Below, piece after piece: positions 1 through 11,690 of a DNA stretch of 64,000 nucleotides; positions within the stretch are counted from its first letter, which is position 1, and each line of letters begins with the position of its first letter. The notes under the pieces were generated by a model. It had not been told where the DNA came from, did not search any database, and saw only the letters and a program-made list of their open reading frames with translations. Position numbers and translations under genes: made by a program. This stretch comes from Scalesia atractyloides (Eukaryota > Streptophyta > Magnoliopsida > Asterales > Asteraceae), in contig CAMTDV010000002.1 of the NCBI GenBank assembly GCA_947069175.1, positions 8,907,054 through 8,971,053 on the forward strand, written 5' to 3'.

Positions 1-45
1 AAAAAGACCTAACATAATATCAATAAATAACAAAACATATATATC

Positions 46-2244
46 TCACTCGTCATCCTCGTCCGAATCATCGTCATTGGCTCCAGCAGCGGCATTCAAA
101 GCATTTAACCTCTCAATAAGCTTTTGTTTCCTCTCATCATAAGTTAGCTTCTTCAAGTTGTACCTAAAACAATAAACACAACAAAAACCCATCAAAAAAT
201 TGCCTAAACAATAGTTATCTATTTACTTGCAAATTAATTTTGCAATATAAACAAAAATGATCTTGCAAGTTGCAACATCTAGAATAAAAACTGTAACTAC
301 CTCTTGTGCTCCTTGGGTTGTGGTTTATCAGACTTTTTGGGGAGTTGGGTCGGCACGGATAGCAGCATGGACCTTTTTGTACAGCTCTTCGAGATTGTCG
401 GGTTCAACTCCAGCCTTGATGTAATCAGAGAAATGAGTCTGGTATTTTTCAGGTTCGTCTTCCTGTAAAGTCTGTAACAAACAAAAACCATATGTTTTAA
501 ATCGTTCAATTAGATAAAATCAGATCCGTAGATTTGTAAAACTTTGAATGGAAAAAAAATTGAACTTACGTTCATGTAGGTAGCAACGTGCCCGCCATAG
601 ATGTACTTACGGTGAACATCGGCATCTAGACTCTTCCCGTCTTTGTTAAAACCAGCAAACCGTTTATCACTGTGTGGGATATCAAGCCCACCATCCAAAG
701 CTCCCTAATAGTATTCGTCAAAAAATCACTTATATCATATAACTCACATATAATTAGCCATTTAGACAACAAAAATGTGAATTGTAAATACCTTGAGAGC
801 ACCAAAAACACGGTTTCCGGTAGTTGTTCTGATAAGACCAACATCAAGTAAAGCACGGAATGGCCTTCTGGTTTCTGCAGGTTCAACAGAATAGTCTTCT
901 CCAGTGGCCTGTAAAACCACAAAACGACAAAACAAATCATTGCACTGCTACTAAAACAAAAAACAAATAATACAAACTAATGAAAAATAGTACGGATATA
1001 CCTCAACATTGCCCTGATACTCCTCATCCATTTCAAGTTTCTTCAATACTCGGCGTGCCAATAGAAGCCCAGTGCAATAAGCTATTAAAACAAACAAAAG
1101 GTAAGGTGAGCTTAACTTCTAAACATGTAATACAAAGTGGTACGGCCATTAACTACATTTAAGATTACAAACCTGCAGCATAGTTGGTAAGCCCGACTTT
1201 AAGACCATACTGAGGGAGTTCATGAGCATAAGCCGATGCAAGAACAATATCACCGACAATGGTTGCAGATATGACTTGTGCCGTTATATCCTTGTTGGTC
1301 TAAAAAAATAAAAGATGGCCCAAAAACACAAATGAGCGAACACTTATAAAAAAGGTTAACCATAATGTAAAACTTAAGTAACATAATCTTTTTAAAGTAG
1401 ACTATAACTTAAAACTTACAAATCGCACGACATATCGATACTTTGGTGTGTTGTACTTGTTTTTGTCCTGATTAATCAATCGGACCCTAGCACGATAATC
1501 AGTCTTACCCTCTGAAACAATTAAGCAGATCACAATTAAAAGATAATTGCAGGCATAGTGTAACAAATGCAAAGGTGCAAAGAATGACAAGTGAGGCTAC
1601 TAGGTTGATATTCGTTAACTCTCACCTCTCCTTCGCTTAAACTTGACTTGAAACCTCTTGTAGTAGGATCTTGACTTCTGGGCTTTGACAAAAGCCTTAA
1701 AAAACAACAAAAAATTGGGCATTAAAAAATGAAAAGTGTAGGGTAACAAATGTACATAAACAAAACATAACCACGGATAGATATAAACATTAAACAAGAT
1801 TCATAGCTAAGGGTGTGAATTTCAGACACAACACAAAAACACGAGACGAACCTAACACGAAATTCGTGGGTTTAAATTTAGTCTGAACGGGTTTGGGCCA
1901 GTTTCTGGTTGAACCCTAACTAAAATAATGACAATACAACGCATAAAATTTCAAAAAGCCCTAAGTTTTTAGAAACTACTAATTTCATCAACAAATTTAT
2001 ACACACAAAAAGAAAAACTGCATCAATTTACAGTAACTAGTTTCAATTAATCAAACACTGACGTACAAAACACGAAAAAATTGCGGTATCAGATACGTAA
2101 AAACCCTAACAGCAGTAACGAACAAACCAACGATGAGAAAACATAAAGAAAACAGACGAAGGATCTATCATGAATGAATACAGGCACATAGATTGAATAA
2201 ACAAGATCGATTCGTAAACAGAAAAGAACAATGTTACTTACCAT
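46..2244 (-). CDS. RPL5: 60S ribosomal protein L5 (uL18), nine exons, frameshift in exon 8
   Basis: Encodes large-subunit protein L5/uL18, which binds 5S rRNA and enters the 60S subunit with it. Exons read on the minus strand: 2242-2244 (ATG alone), 1626-1695, 1420-1511, 1173-1299, 1002-1081, 792-908, 570-704, 301-471, 46-163. All introns are GT-AG and phases fit through exon 7. Recognised blocks: YYKRFQVKFKRRR, DYRARVRLINQDKNKYNTPKYR, LPQYGLKVGLTNYAA, RALLDVGLIRTTTGNRVFGALK, DIPHSDKRFAGF, EELYKKVHAAIRADPT, and an acidic DDSDEDDE tail. A start exon holding only ATG matches an intron directly after codon 1. Oddity: exon 8 has CCCC (plus-strand gggg, 339-342) where the family reading needs CCC. 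The frame then meets TGA at 328-330, giving about 255 instead of 303 residues. Intact splice sites and otherwise conserved sequence mean a sequencing error or a very recent lesion are both possible. Identity very sure, functional status not. Confidence 0.93.
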
Positions 2245-2304
2245 CGGAGGAGCTGCGGGCGGGGGTAGAGGCAGTGAAGAATGAACGAGTGAGTTCATAT
2301 ACAA

Positions 2305-2342
2305 AAACCCTAGGGATTTTTTATGGGCTTTCTTCTTGGGCT
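2305..2342 (-). promoter_or_regulatory. telo-box and two TGGGCT (site II) motifs upstream of RPL5
   Basis: About 60-100 bp upstream of the RPL5 start codon lie AAACCCTA (2305-2312) and two TGGGCT motifs (2324-2329 and 2337-2342, read on the plus strand). Telo-box plus site II combinations are known from plant ribosomal-protein and growth-related promoters, so their place here fits coordinated transcription with other translation genes. A second AAACCCTAA is at 2101-2109 in intron 1. Motifs are seen; function is inferred. Confidence 0.7.
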
Positions 2343-2344
2343 TT

Positions 2345-2925
2345 GGGTATTGTTGAGACGGCCCGTAATATTTGTGTAGTAGTAGTAGTATTTTATAATT
2401 CTTTGTTTATTGTTTATGTTTATTATGGGATTCCGCTTCGAAGCTTTTTTAAAGGCGAGCTGTAAAGATGGGGATGGAACCGGCTGAACTGTGGAGAAAG
2501 AGGCGGAGAAGAGTAGGGAGAAGGTCGCCGGCTGAGCTTCTGGGGTGGATTTAATCAAATGTGTTTAAACTCTGAAGGTACTTCAAATGAGTCGTTGGTT
2601 GAAGTCTTTATGTGAGAATTATGAGTTTTATCATAGCGGGTCTTGCGGTAGGTTTCTCTTGAATTAATCAGGTCATCAATGCTTTCTGTGATCGTGTGTG
2701 TAAGTGACTTTTTGTCTTTGAGTGTACCTGGATGGTCGTGTCTTGTTGGACGTTAAAAAAAATCAAATATGTTTCGGTTATTCTTTCAATGTGTGTGATT
2801 GCGTACGTGAATCACCTTTTGCCTATGGAAAATCCCACTAGATAAATAAACCAAATCTTCAGAAAAAATATTTAACTCAATCTCTTCTCCTACTCTACAA
2901 CATTCTTTCACTCTTAATATCTCGA
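2345..2925. other. intergenic, no gene seen
   Basis: Between the RPL5 promoter and a MYB/SANT relic. A short (GTA)n run is near 2375-2392. No exon-like conserved reading, repeat family or RNA gene was recognised. Confidence 0.5.
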
Positions 2926-3213
2926 ATGGCCAAAAGAGCTTGGACTCAAAATGAGGAAATAGCCTTGGCTACGACTTGGGTGAATGTGGCCGATGGCATA
3001 CCATGTGGAACCATATCATTTTGTAATGCATTATTTGAAGCATTGCGTCAACATTTAGGTGCTCAGACCAAATCTATTCAAAGTAGACGGATTGATAAGA
3101 AAGGTTGCCATATTTAACGAACTCTTCAACGTCATGATGGATCGCGGTGACGGGGAATGGACGCGAAAGCGTTTGATGAGGCCCTTCGCGAGTACCAAAC
3201 ACTCTACGATTGA
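2926..3213 (+). pseudogene. MYB/SANT-like (NAM-associated type) gene fragment
   Basis: The first 63 codons read as a single SANT-like helix set (WTQNEEIALATTWVNVADG, then CNALFEALRQHL, SIQSRR). This resembles the family of plant proteins with an N-terminal MYB/SANT-like domain and a NAM-associated C-terminal region, often mislabelled GST T3-like in databases. The reading stops at 3115-3117. The next frame continues the family pattern (FNELFNVMMDRG) and a third frame gives AFDEALREYQTLYD before TGA at 3211-3213, so at least two frameshifts occur. The C-terminal region is missing. Related broken copies are at 50.9, 54.85 and 56.5 kb. Most likely a dead fragment; function unknown. Confidence 0.55.
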
Positions 3214-3719
3214 AGATTTACGCACATAGATATATTTATATCAATATAGCTACTTATGTATTTATTAAATTTAAATAAACACAAATGAACGAAGATAAAC
3301 ATACGTTCACACACAAAACGTGTGTTCAGGTTTGTTTGTCTAATTAAATGAACAACAAAATTTGTTCATGTTTGTTCGTTTATTAAATAAGCGGACATGA
3401 ATGAGCTTTCCGTCAAACAGTTTACGAATGTTTGATTCGTCTACATGCCTAGCCACTTTAGCCCCATGGGAATGGCACACTGCCCCCACGGGCCTGGTAT
3501 GAGTGTGGTGATGCAAGGCGTGACCACCTCCACATGATTAGCTTCAAAACTTGTTACAAAGTGATCGACAACTCATGTTCTCATCCAATCAGAATCCAAG
3601 AAATAGTTTACATATTTAAATGTTTAAAATTTGTGTTTTTTAAAATAAAAATAGAAAAAAATGTAGAGTCTTTGGGGTAAGATGCCCCTTCCAAAATCAA
3701 GTACTTTAAGTATTTTAGT
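3214..3719. other. intergenic; tgttcgtttatt-like low-complexity repeats
   Basis: 3240-3440 contains partly inverted GTTCGTTTATT / AATGAACGAA words resembling decayed dispersed plant repeats. The rest has no recognisable gene. Confidence 0.35.
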
Positions 3720-3739
3720 TAGTTTTGAGGTGACATAAA

Positions 3740-4470
3740 TTTGGAATAATGCCACCACCATCACCAGCTACAACCACCATCATCACCACCACCACCCCTA
3801 CCACCATTACCATCACTTGCAACCACCACTCGAACTCCGACCATTACCACTCCCACCCTTGTCATAACAACCACCACCGCTTTTCACTTTTACGCATTCA
3901 TACAACCTAAAATTCACCTCACCTATTTCTTTCTCTGTCTCATCGGAAACAAGTTCTCCAGTTACATGGTTGTAGTGGATGGCGACGAGATTTAGGTGGT
4001 GGTGGTGACGGAATGACAGTGATTTGGAGACAATAGTTAGGGCAAAGAGTGATGGTTGGGTTTAGTTTTCCGATGGAGATATGTGGTTGTAGGTAGGTTA
4101 TGGTGAAGGTGGATGACAACGAGGGACGATGGTTGTTTGAAGGTGGTGCAGTGGTGGCGTAGTTAATGGTGAAAGAGATGGTCACATGTGACGTGATGGA
4201 GGTTGTATGCGGTGATGTGGTGGCTAGGACGATGGTGAGATATGTTAGGGTTTCAAATTGGTTCATGATGGAGGAGTGGTCAGCTAGTGTTTGGTGGTTG
4301 TTGGTGAGAAAATGGTGGTGGATAATGAATGTTGATGGTGGAAATGATGCGACTAGGTTAATCTGCGGAGGAAAAGGGTGGTGTTAGTTGAAAGGCGGTG
4401 GTTGGAGTTCGAGTGGTTGTTCAAGGTAATGGGGTGGTGACAGTAGTGGCAAGTGGTGATGGTGGTTGAT
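3740..4470. repeat. ACC/GGT-rich imperfect inverted repeat
   Basis: The left arm (about 3745-3885) is rich in CCACCATCACC on the plus strand. The right arm (about 4380-4465) is its imperfect complement; both share a block reading CCACTCGAACTCC with CCATTACC nearby. The middle (3940-4370) is biased to TGGTGG/GATGG. Open frames here are composition artefacts. It may be a fold-back element or a decayed compound microsatellite; no target duplication was identified. Confidence 0.4.
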
Positions 4471-4589
4471 GTATAAGAATTCATGCATCTTAAAACGTCA
4501 AATGTAACACCCTGTAAAATTGTGTCCAATAATATAGTGACATGTGTTGTATTTTAAATATAGTCTGTTAAAGACCAATGAGGAATAAA

Positions 4590-4778
4590 GGCGTCAACAT
4601 GCTCAAATTGGGCATCTGAGTGACGGTCCGATATCAACATGCATAAATAACAGCCTCTGAGTGACTGATATGTCAACATGCTTAAATCGTTAGCCTCTGA
4701 GTGACTAATATGTCAACATGCCCAGCCTCTGAGTGACATCGGAATCAACATGCTTATAATAAGCCTCTGAGTGATCCT
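4590..4778 (+). repeat. U3 minisatellite, five units (TCAACATGC ... CTGAGTGA)
   Basis: Five units of about 32-41 bp, each with TCAACATGC, a variable spacer, then GCCTCTGAGTGAC or GCATCTGAGTGAC. The 3' LTR has six units (about 17383-17605), and element 3 has a diverged set (57090-57275). Confidence 0.8.
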
Positions 4779-5168
4779 TTATAAAGTCCTAACTCTCATA
4801 TGAGCCACTAGTTAGACGAGAGGGATTAATTATGAAAATCCGCTAATGTTGGACAACGGAATGGTTATGTAATACCACTTAAATTCGTGTTCAATAATAT
4901 ACCGACACGTGTATATACCCTCGAATCATACCTCAATAAGTTAGCCACTCAACTAAACTTAAAACAAGTCCAAAACTTCAAAAATTTTATATATAACTAA
5001 CCGTAACCTACGGTCTAGGACCGTAGGCTACGGTCTAAAGCTGCTAAACAAAATAACACTGATCGTAAGCTACGGTCTGGCGACCGTAGCCTACGACGGG
5101 CCCCTGAAGTCTTTATTTTCACCATTTTAACTTTCAGCTAATTACCCAGTGGCCCCTAGACTACATGT

Positions 5169-7802
5169 TGTGACATCCCGGTTTTTCAGGTATCTTAAAC
5201 GCGTTACTTTATGGTTATTCATTCCTACGCTGATTTAATTCGGAGAATTAAATTACACGCTCGCAATAACTACGCTAACTTTGTGAATCTATAGGGTGAA
5301 TTACGTGCTATGTGTTATTAGACGGGTTGTATCTGAATTACGTGATATGTGTTATTAGACGCTTGTAGATTATTGTATCATGCTTTGATTTCCCGATTTA
5401 TTAGTTATAAGCCTTATGTTACCGAATTGTAAAAAAATATAAAAATAAATAAATAGCCAAACTGAACCGAGCCGCGAAACGTGTCGACCTTGCGACCCAC
5501 ACACTTTGCGGCCCAAGGAATTAACCCAAACTTGAGGCCCAAGGCTCTAACCCAAACCCCCCCTATCGCGGCCGCCTCCTTCCCCCTTGTTATATTTATA
5601 TGTATGTATGCATGGGATGTTTTAAAAAAAACACAAAACCCTAATCCCTAGAAGAAGTTCGACGGCAGCCCCCCTCCACGGTCGCGCAAGCCTACAACTC
5701 CCGGATTGATTCCAAGCTTGTCCTGGTTCGCTAATCATCATCGTTTCAAGGTTAGGGTTTAATTGTTTTGCGATTCACACTAGGTTTTGTGTAATCTTGA
5801 TCATGATTATGTGCTTGTATGATTATTAGTATGAAAAAGTGTGTGGTGTATGATTAGTTCGGATGAATATACGAATCTTTGCGGTTGTGATGATATGTTG
5901 AATACTTGTAGGCTGCGTTTTAGCGATAAAGATCATGATAAATATTTAGGGTTTGCATGAATATTGATATATATGATGATATTTGACAAGTCAACCTGTT
6001 GTTAATCAATACACCTAAGCGTCATGATCGTTTAAACATGTTCTAATGCGATAAAGTCGAAAACAGTAAGCTGATTGACATTTACAGCCAACTTCAGTTG
6101 GCTGTAACCTGATCATTATTTATCGAAAAGTGGATTTTCTGAAGCCTAAAACATGTATTTTTTAAAAACGCTTCAAATGGCGCTGGATTCATATTTTTCT
6201 GAGGTCGTTTCCTATTTTTAAATGGTCATTTAGTGCAGCAGCTGAAGCTGCGTAAATTCTGCAGAATTTGCACGTTGTTTATCGAGTCGGATCTCATAGT
6301 CTGTAGGGGTTTAGGTCACGAAATTTGTATAGTAACTGGAGACGGGAATTTATGAAAATCTCCCACTGGAATTTTGTTAATTGGATGAACGATGATTTTT
6401 AAATAATTTTTCTCGTGGACTGCAGTCAGAAAGCGACGAATCTGACTACAGCCTAGTATATAAATGTTTATAAATAATTGGTAAAGATTTAGGATTTGAA
6501 AATTTTACACAAAATTCTAAAGTCTAATTGATACCTCCTGTAAAACAATTGGAACTTTTGGAACGTTGGAACTATTTTATAAAAATCCTCGAAAACAGCC
6601 CAGTTATGAGCGTACAAGCCGAAACATGATCACTTGCGTTTGTGTGTACCTAAGTGTTGTACGAGTTAATCTGTGTTTATGACAAGTTGGTTTGATCATT
6701 ATTTTGTATGGTGATACTTTGCATGCATGATTATGGTTTTGAATTGGTTATTACGTGTGCCGTACTGTGTGTTAGTTATGCGTAGGGTTTTGTCTCAGTG
6801 TGTTCACACACTAACTTTAAATCGGTTGACATGTTAGGACGCGATTAGTGGTTCCATCATTTGCTTCTTTTGCGTTATTCTAATCGAGAAATTTAAGGTG
6901 AGTTCACGGCCCCTATTTTATCCAGTTTTAAACAACAGGGGGAGAAACATGTATACGCTCTACAACTCTATCTTTTTACGTTATGCGAAATTAACGCCGT
7001 TAACTACTCGGTAACTAAGTTAATGTTAATATACGTTATGGTCACTAAGTAGCTTTATCACGGAAGTCCTCAACCAACTCTCGGATTGTTAGTATTGGGT
7101 TAAATAGCGGGGAAATTATAGTAGTACTACTGGGCCCGACAAGCCCCACCCGAGCTAGTCGCGCTAGCCGACCGGGAATGGTCAACGGGTGATTAATTTG
7201 GCCTAACTTTCTCCATAGTCAGTGATAGACCTGGCAACACTGAGGCAACAACAGTCAACTTCGATCGCGAACTCTTATGTGACGTAACTTTAGGCTCGCT
7301 ACCTACATGTTAACATTGAACTTATTTACAAACCAACATTATTATTCCCAGTTAGGAATAATGGAACTATGTCGTTATCCCGGGTTAGGGATAACGGGGA
7401 AAAACAATCTTTTAAACCGAACTTGTGAACTTATAAAAACCTGTGAACTCACTCTTCTTTAATGTTGACACTTGTTTTTTTACATGTTTCTCAGGACGCT
7501 AGGAGCGCTAGGTGCACTCACTTGCATTTGATCAAGACATATTTATCGAGTCTTATTTATGAATAATGTTTGGGATTTTTGGTTTTAGCGTTTATGTTGG
7601 CACCCGTTACTTAATTTTAATGCTTCCGCTAAACTTTGAAACTATGATATTTTGAAAATGACTATGAATGGTTACAACAAATGTTTTCGGAAAACGTTTA
7701 AATAAATCATATAGAGTCGTTCGATATTGCTAGTGTCTAAGATTCTGGTTTGATCACACGCCTCGCGGTAATACTCCGCAAGTGGAAATTGAGGGTGTGA
7801 CA
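5169..7802 (+). mobile_element. Solo LTR (2.6 kb) inside the 5' LTR of element 1
   Basis: Starts TGTGACATCCCGG and ends GGGTGTGACA, with exact 5-bp target duplications CATGT at 5164-5168 and 7803-7807. Removing it restores the continuous sequence seen in the 3' LTR (CTACATGTGTTCCG). It contains no coding domain. A TATA-like run near 5590-5605 followed by AAACCCTAATCCC fits an LTR promoter/leader region. Formed by LTR-LTR recombination of an element that inserted after element 1. Family unknown; termini suggest Gypsy. Confidence 0.88.
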
Positions 7803-10336
7803 CATGTGTTCCGTATTACTTGTTTAAACAAGTTATTTCTCGATAAGAACAACTTCCGGTTGACGGGATATCTCTTGATTTACCACCATTGAGTATATTG
7901 CTTCTTCACCAACCTTTAACTTACTAGTTTGGGTAATTTAACCCATGAAACCACAAGTGTTCGTATCTTTCGCGTTTAAGCTAATAAACACTTATAAGTC
8001 GTAAGAAAACCTAGTGTGACAATCATTAACGTTCGATTATTCGTACTCTTCTTCAATACATCTCGTATTGAACATTAAGAACTAGTTGTGTCATTATGTC
8101 ATGAAATATAAATCAAGGGACAATTCATGACATTTAATAAAACTATTTTGAGAGACTAAATATGTCAAAAACTCCAAATCTTTGTGAGGAAGCCACCTAG
8201 CCTGCAAATTGCCACACTCTTGCAGCTCTTGACACCTTGTTAGACACTTATGATGATCCTAGAACACCTCTAACACTTGGCTTCATCTTCACATACCTCC
8301 TTGCACTATAAATAGCACACTGGTTCATCTCATTCTTTGCTTATTCACTTCTTCTCCTCTTTATTACACTCTTGGAAGTTCCTGACCATTTGGGAGCTTC
8401 CCTTTGAGTTCTAAGTTTCCCTTGGATCACTGGTAAGTGCTCCATCTCTGCTCTTTTCTTTTATAGGCTTTTAATAGCCAAAAGTCAAGCATTTTCGACA
8501 AATGCCTTGCCTTTCGGTTAAGACCATTATGGTCCAGCCATTGTTCAAAATGAACATGGCTAAGTGATCATAATTAGGAAGGTATTAACCCCTTAAAGGG
8601 GCACCTCCTAAAAGATCACGTTTATTAGGCCAATTGACGGGTCAAAGTTTATGTTTTAAAAAGTCAAACGTGTCAGATTTCATAAATATTCTAATATGAG
8701 TTTATACATGTAGTAAACATATTTTTGACACTTAAACAAGTTGGTAATAATTATTAGAACATGTGGGAACATGTTCGATCTATCAATTTCAGTCCTAGAG
8801 TCGGTTTGCAACCGAAAGTCGCAAGGTTTGACTTCTGCTTTGACTTTCGATTCTGACCCGACTTAGATTACCTAACTTCTGTATTAAGGTCGCATTATGA
8901 TCGTAATGCAATGTAGCATAACCCTCTGAGGTTATATTACATGATCATAATCATAATCTGAGTTTATGCACAAATTCCATAAAATGTCAAAATTTGACTA
9001 AAATGCCCTTTTTACATAAAATATGGTTTTAATCAACAATGAACTTGCAAATGAAGTACCTACTGATATGTTAATGTAATTAACATATTATGATGTTAAT
9101 ATTCTGATCATAAACTTATTTTAATATAATATCGTAACTATACTTTTAAATGACCAAAATGCCCTTTCGGTGCATAGTTTGGTCTTAAACCATAAACCAC
9201 ACTTATATGTGCTATCTTACTGATATTATATCACAAATTGAGTATTTTTCCAGAATTTTTATGATCATAACATCAGAATACATGCAAGTTCCTTTTATAC
9301 AACATATAATTACCAAAACGCCCTTATGAGGCATAATTTCGTTTTAAAACCTTTTCGGGCATGTGAGTTGATATCCTACTGATATTACAACTTATTTAAA
9401 GTATAATGACATTTAGAACTTGTTCATGACTCATCCGGTTACCCGATATCGCTTATATGCATACGGTTAAGCACATGTAACTAGTTTACGAAAATTAACC
9501 GAAACGGGTTTAATCTTATCATTTTAATCTCAAATTCCAGAATGTTAATTTTTTACCCATATTATACAAGTCTTAAGTACTTGTTGGGTTTAAACTACAT
9601 TCTATCCGGTCATCGCTTAATCTAGCTTATTGTACCGTTTTTTATCCATTTCGCTAGTCGGTCTAAGTCTATGACTTAAATTAAGACCGTTAGCATTTTA
9701 ATTGGTTAGCTTATGCCATAATCCAGACAAGAGCCTTCCGGTAAATGCTATATGCAATTAAGTACTTTTGTATACGGATGAGTTATTGAAATTAAAAGAA
9801 GACTAGCTCAGGTAAATACTCTCGACTTATTTTCCCTATACGGGCTTGGGATACGGTAAATTATTACCGCTTGGTCCAAAATGGGGTCAATCGAATGCCC
9901 GTTTATGGCTAGTAAACCCCATATTTCGTTTTAATTAGTTTTGTTTGATAACTTAAATATCGGGGGTTAAATTACCGTGTCCTGGATATCCTCGTCTCAA
10001 TACATTAGTTACTGGCCACGACCTTAGCACGGGGTGTAGGCATACACCCTTTGATGCTCATATGCAATATGCCCAAGACGTTGGGGATGACTCCTTTGTG
10101 AGTACCTGAGTGGTGTGTATTTAATCATGTCTCGGTTTCTCTTCCGGGCCATGTATGTATTGACAAACATGTGAATCTGATACAAGGTTGAATTTCAACT
10201 TTCCCAAGTTAATAAAAGATTTTGTGCCGTTTTGCACTTAAAACCATTTTAAAGTTTTCAAAATGAGTCAGTTGAGTGTATTTACCAGCGTAAGCTGACG
10301 TATCGTCCAAAGACTAAACTGCAGGTACAGTACGAA

Positions 10337-11160
10337 TTTAATCCAAACCATTACTTCAACACGCCTCCAGCCGATCAAAATCAGTTGGACTAACCAAACC
10401 CTATGGACGAGGACTTCGGCCCGGAGATGCCGCCGTCGGTATCAAACACGCATCCCATTGAAATCTCAAGTGATTCGAACTCTTATGCCAGATCACCCTA
10501 CCAAGATCCTAATGAGTGGGACCAATATTTGAAACAATTCACCTTCACCCACACACCTTCCCATCACTCTCAACCTCCTCCTGTTCAAGAAGATGTCCAC
10601 ATGGAACCGGTGGACCAACCTCAACCGCCACCTGAACCACCAAGGAGGAAGCGTGGAGCACGTATGTCGGTACGTGCAGGACAAAGGTCGGGATCGCTGC
10701 CACCTTTGCCAAACTCCTACCCCACGATTCAAGAAGACCCACAAATGGGTGGGCCCTCTAACACCTCACAACACCCACACCTACAGTTCAACCACCACCA
10801 TCGGGTTATTCTAACCCAATACCCACATATCCAGACACGTTTGGATATGACCATTTTAACCCATCTACACCGGTAGACTATCATGCATGGCCGCATGACC
10901 CTATGCAAGCTGTTATGCACAATGCACTTTACCCGTCTCCTTTCCCACCTACTTATCCACCGACTGGATATCCAACTTATGGGTACTAGTATCCGGTTAT
11001 GCCACAACCTCAACCACAACCTCCGCCACCACTTGAGGCCATTAATGAGGCCTTGGAACGGATGAAAGAGATGTAGCAGCAAGCGGAGAAAACGGAGAAG
11101 AAGACAAATAAGTTCTTCAAGAAACTCTCCAAGTTGGTCAAGGGAACGAAGGACGAGTGA
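10337..11160 (+). pseudogene. Truncated copy of the extra pre-gag ORF (element 1)
   Basis: Homologous to the intact ORF at 60581-61663 but lacking its first 85 or so codons. The remaining start (CCAGCCGATCAAAATCAG) is followed by an in-frame stop, then MDEDFGPEMPPSVSNTHPIE and a Pro/Gln-rich stretch containing PPRRKRGARMSVRAGQRSGS. A deletion near 10765 shifts the frame. Further stops fall near 10987 and 11074 before the conserved lysine-rich end KTNKFFKKLSKLVKG and TGA at 11158-11160. Function unknown. The P/Q/H-rich body with a short charged helical C-terminus is not a known Gag, protease or envelope domain. Confidence 0.8.
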
Positions 11161-11181
11161 AGTCTCTTCAAATAATATGTT

Positions 11182-11256
11182 GTCCCTGCGAGGACATTGT
11201 CATTTCCTTACTCCCTGCGTGGACATGTTTATTTCTTTTAAAGTCCTTGCATGGAC
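11182..11256 (+). other. Triple GTCC..GGAC hairpin cluster after the extra ORF
   Basis: Three 14-mers about 30 bp apart: GTCCCTGCGAGGAC (11182-11195), CTCCCTGCGTGGAC (11211-11224, first base changed) and GTCCTTGCATGGAC (11243-11256). The same three, in order, follow the intact ORF at 61685-61757. Four-base stems GTCC/GGAC with six-base loops. Role unknown. Confidence 0.65.
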
Positions 11257-11690
11257 AGTTTGTTTCATTTTCTAGCATTGTAATTTCTTATGAAAATTTA
11301 ATGAAGTACTTTGGAATTATATATATATGTATTCACCCTCTGAAAACGAGCGTCTCGATTTTACTCAAAATTTATGCTTTACGATATAATTCCAAAAAGA
11401 TCTTAGTGGTTTTGATTTTCCAAGTGCACAGACCACATATTTGGCCAAATATATAAATGATAGTTAAGAACGGAAGGGTCTTCTATCATGATAGTTAAGG
11501 GAAGTTATCCTTCTATCTAGAGGTGGTGGACTAGGTTCAAGCCTCCAAGTCATTAAGGTTAATGCGACCGGGACTTATAATCAACCATTAAGATCCTCTG
11601 ATGTTAACATTCAAGTAATGTGCACACTCTTGGTTGTGTGACTTGAGGAATCACACTAACCTTCCAGGTAATGGACTATGTCCTAACCTT

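Larger units (their letters stand above)
4503..10336 (+). repeat. 5' LTR of element 1, interrupted and 3'-truncated
   Basis: Matches the 3' LTR at 17294 onward, apart from a solo LTR at 5169-7802 and its target duplication. Similarity to the 3' LTR stops at about 10333-10336 (..CAGTAC/GAA). The last 287 bp or so of LTR, the PBS and the start of the extra ORF are absent, compared with element 3. From about 8815 to 9989 it is essentially identical to 18996-20166, whereas 7803-8815 differs at many positions. Confidence 0.88.

Noticed and set aside
4166..4387. 73-codon frame in GGT-rich DNA
   Set aside because: Composition artefact; no domain, biased codons.
10493..11082. Antisense frames opposite the extra ORF
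   Set aside because: Low-complexity Pro/Gln codons leave the other strand open; no independent support.
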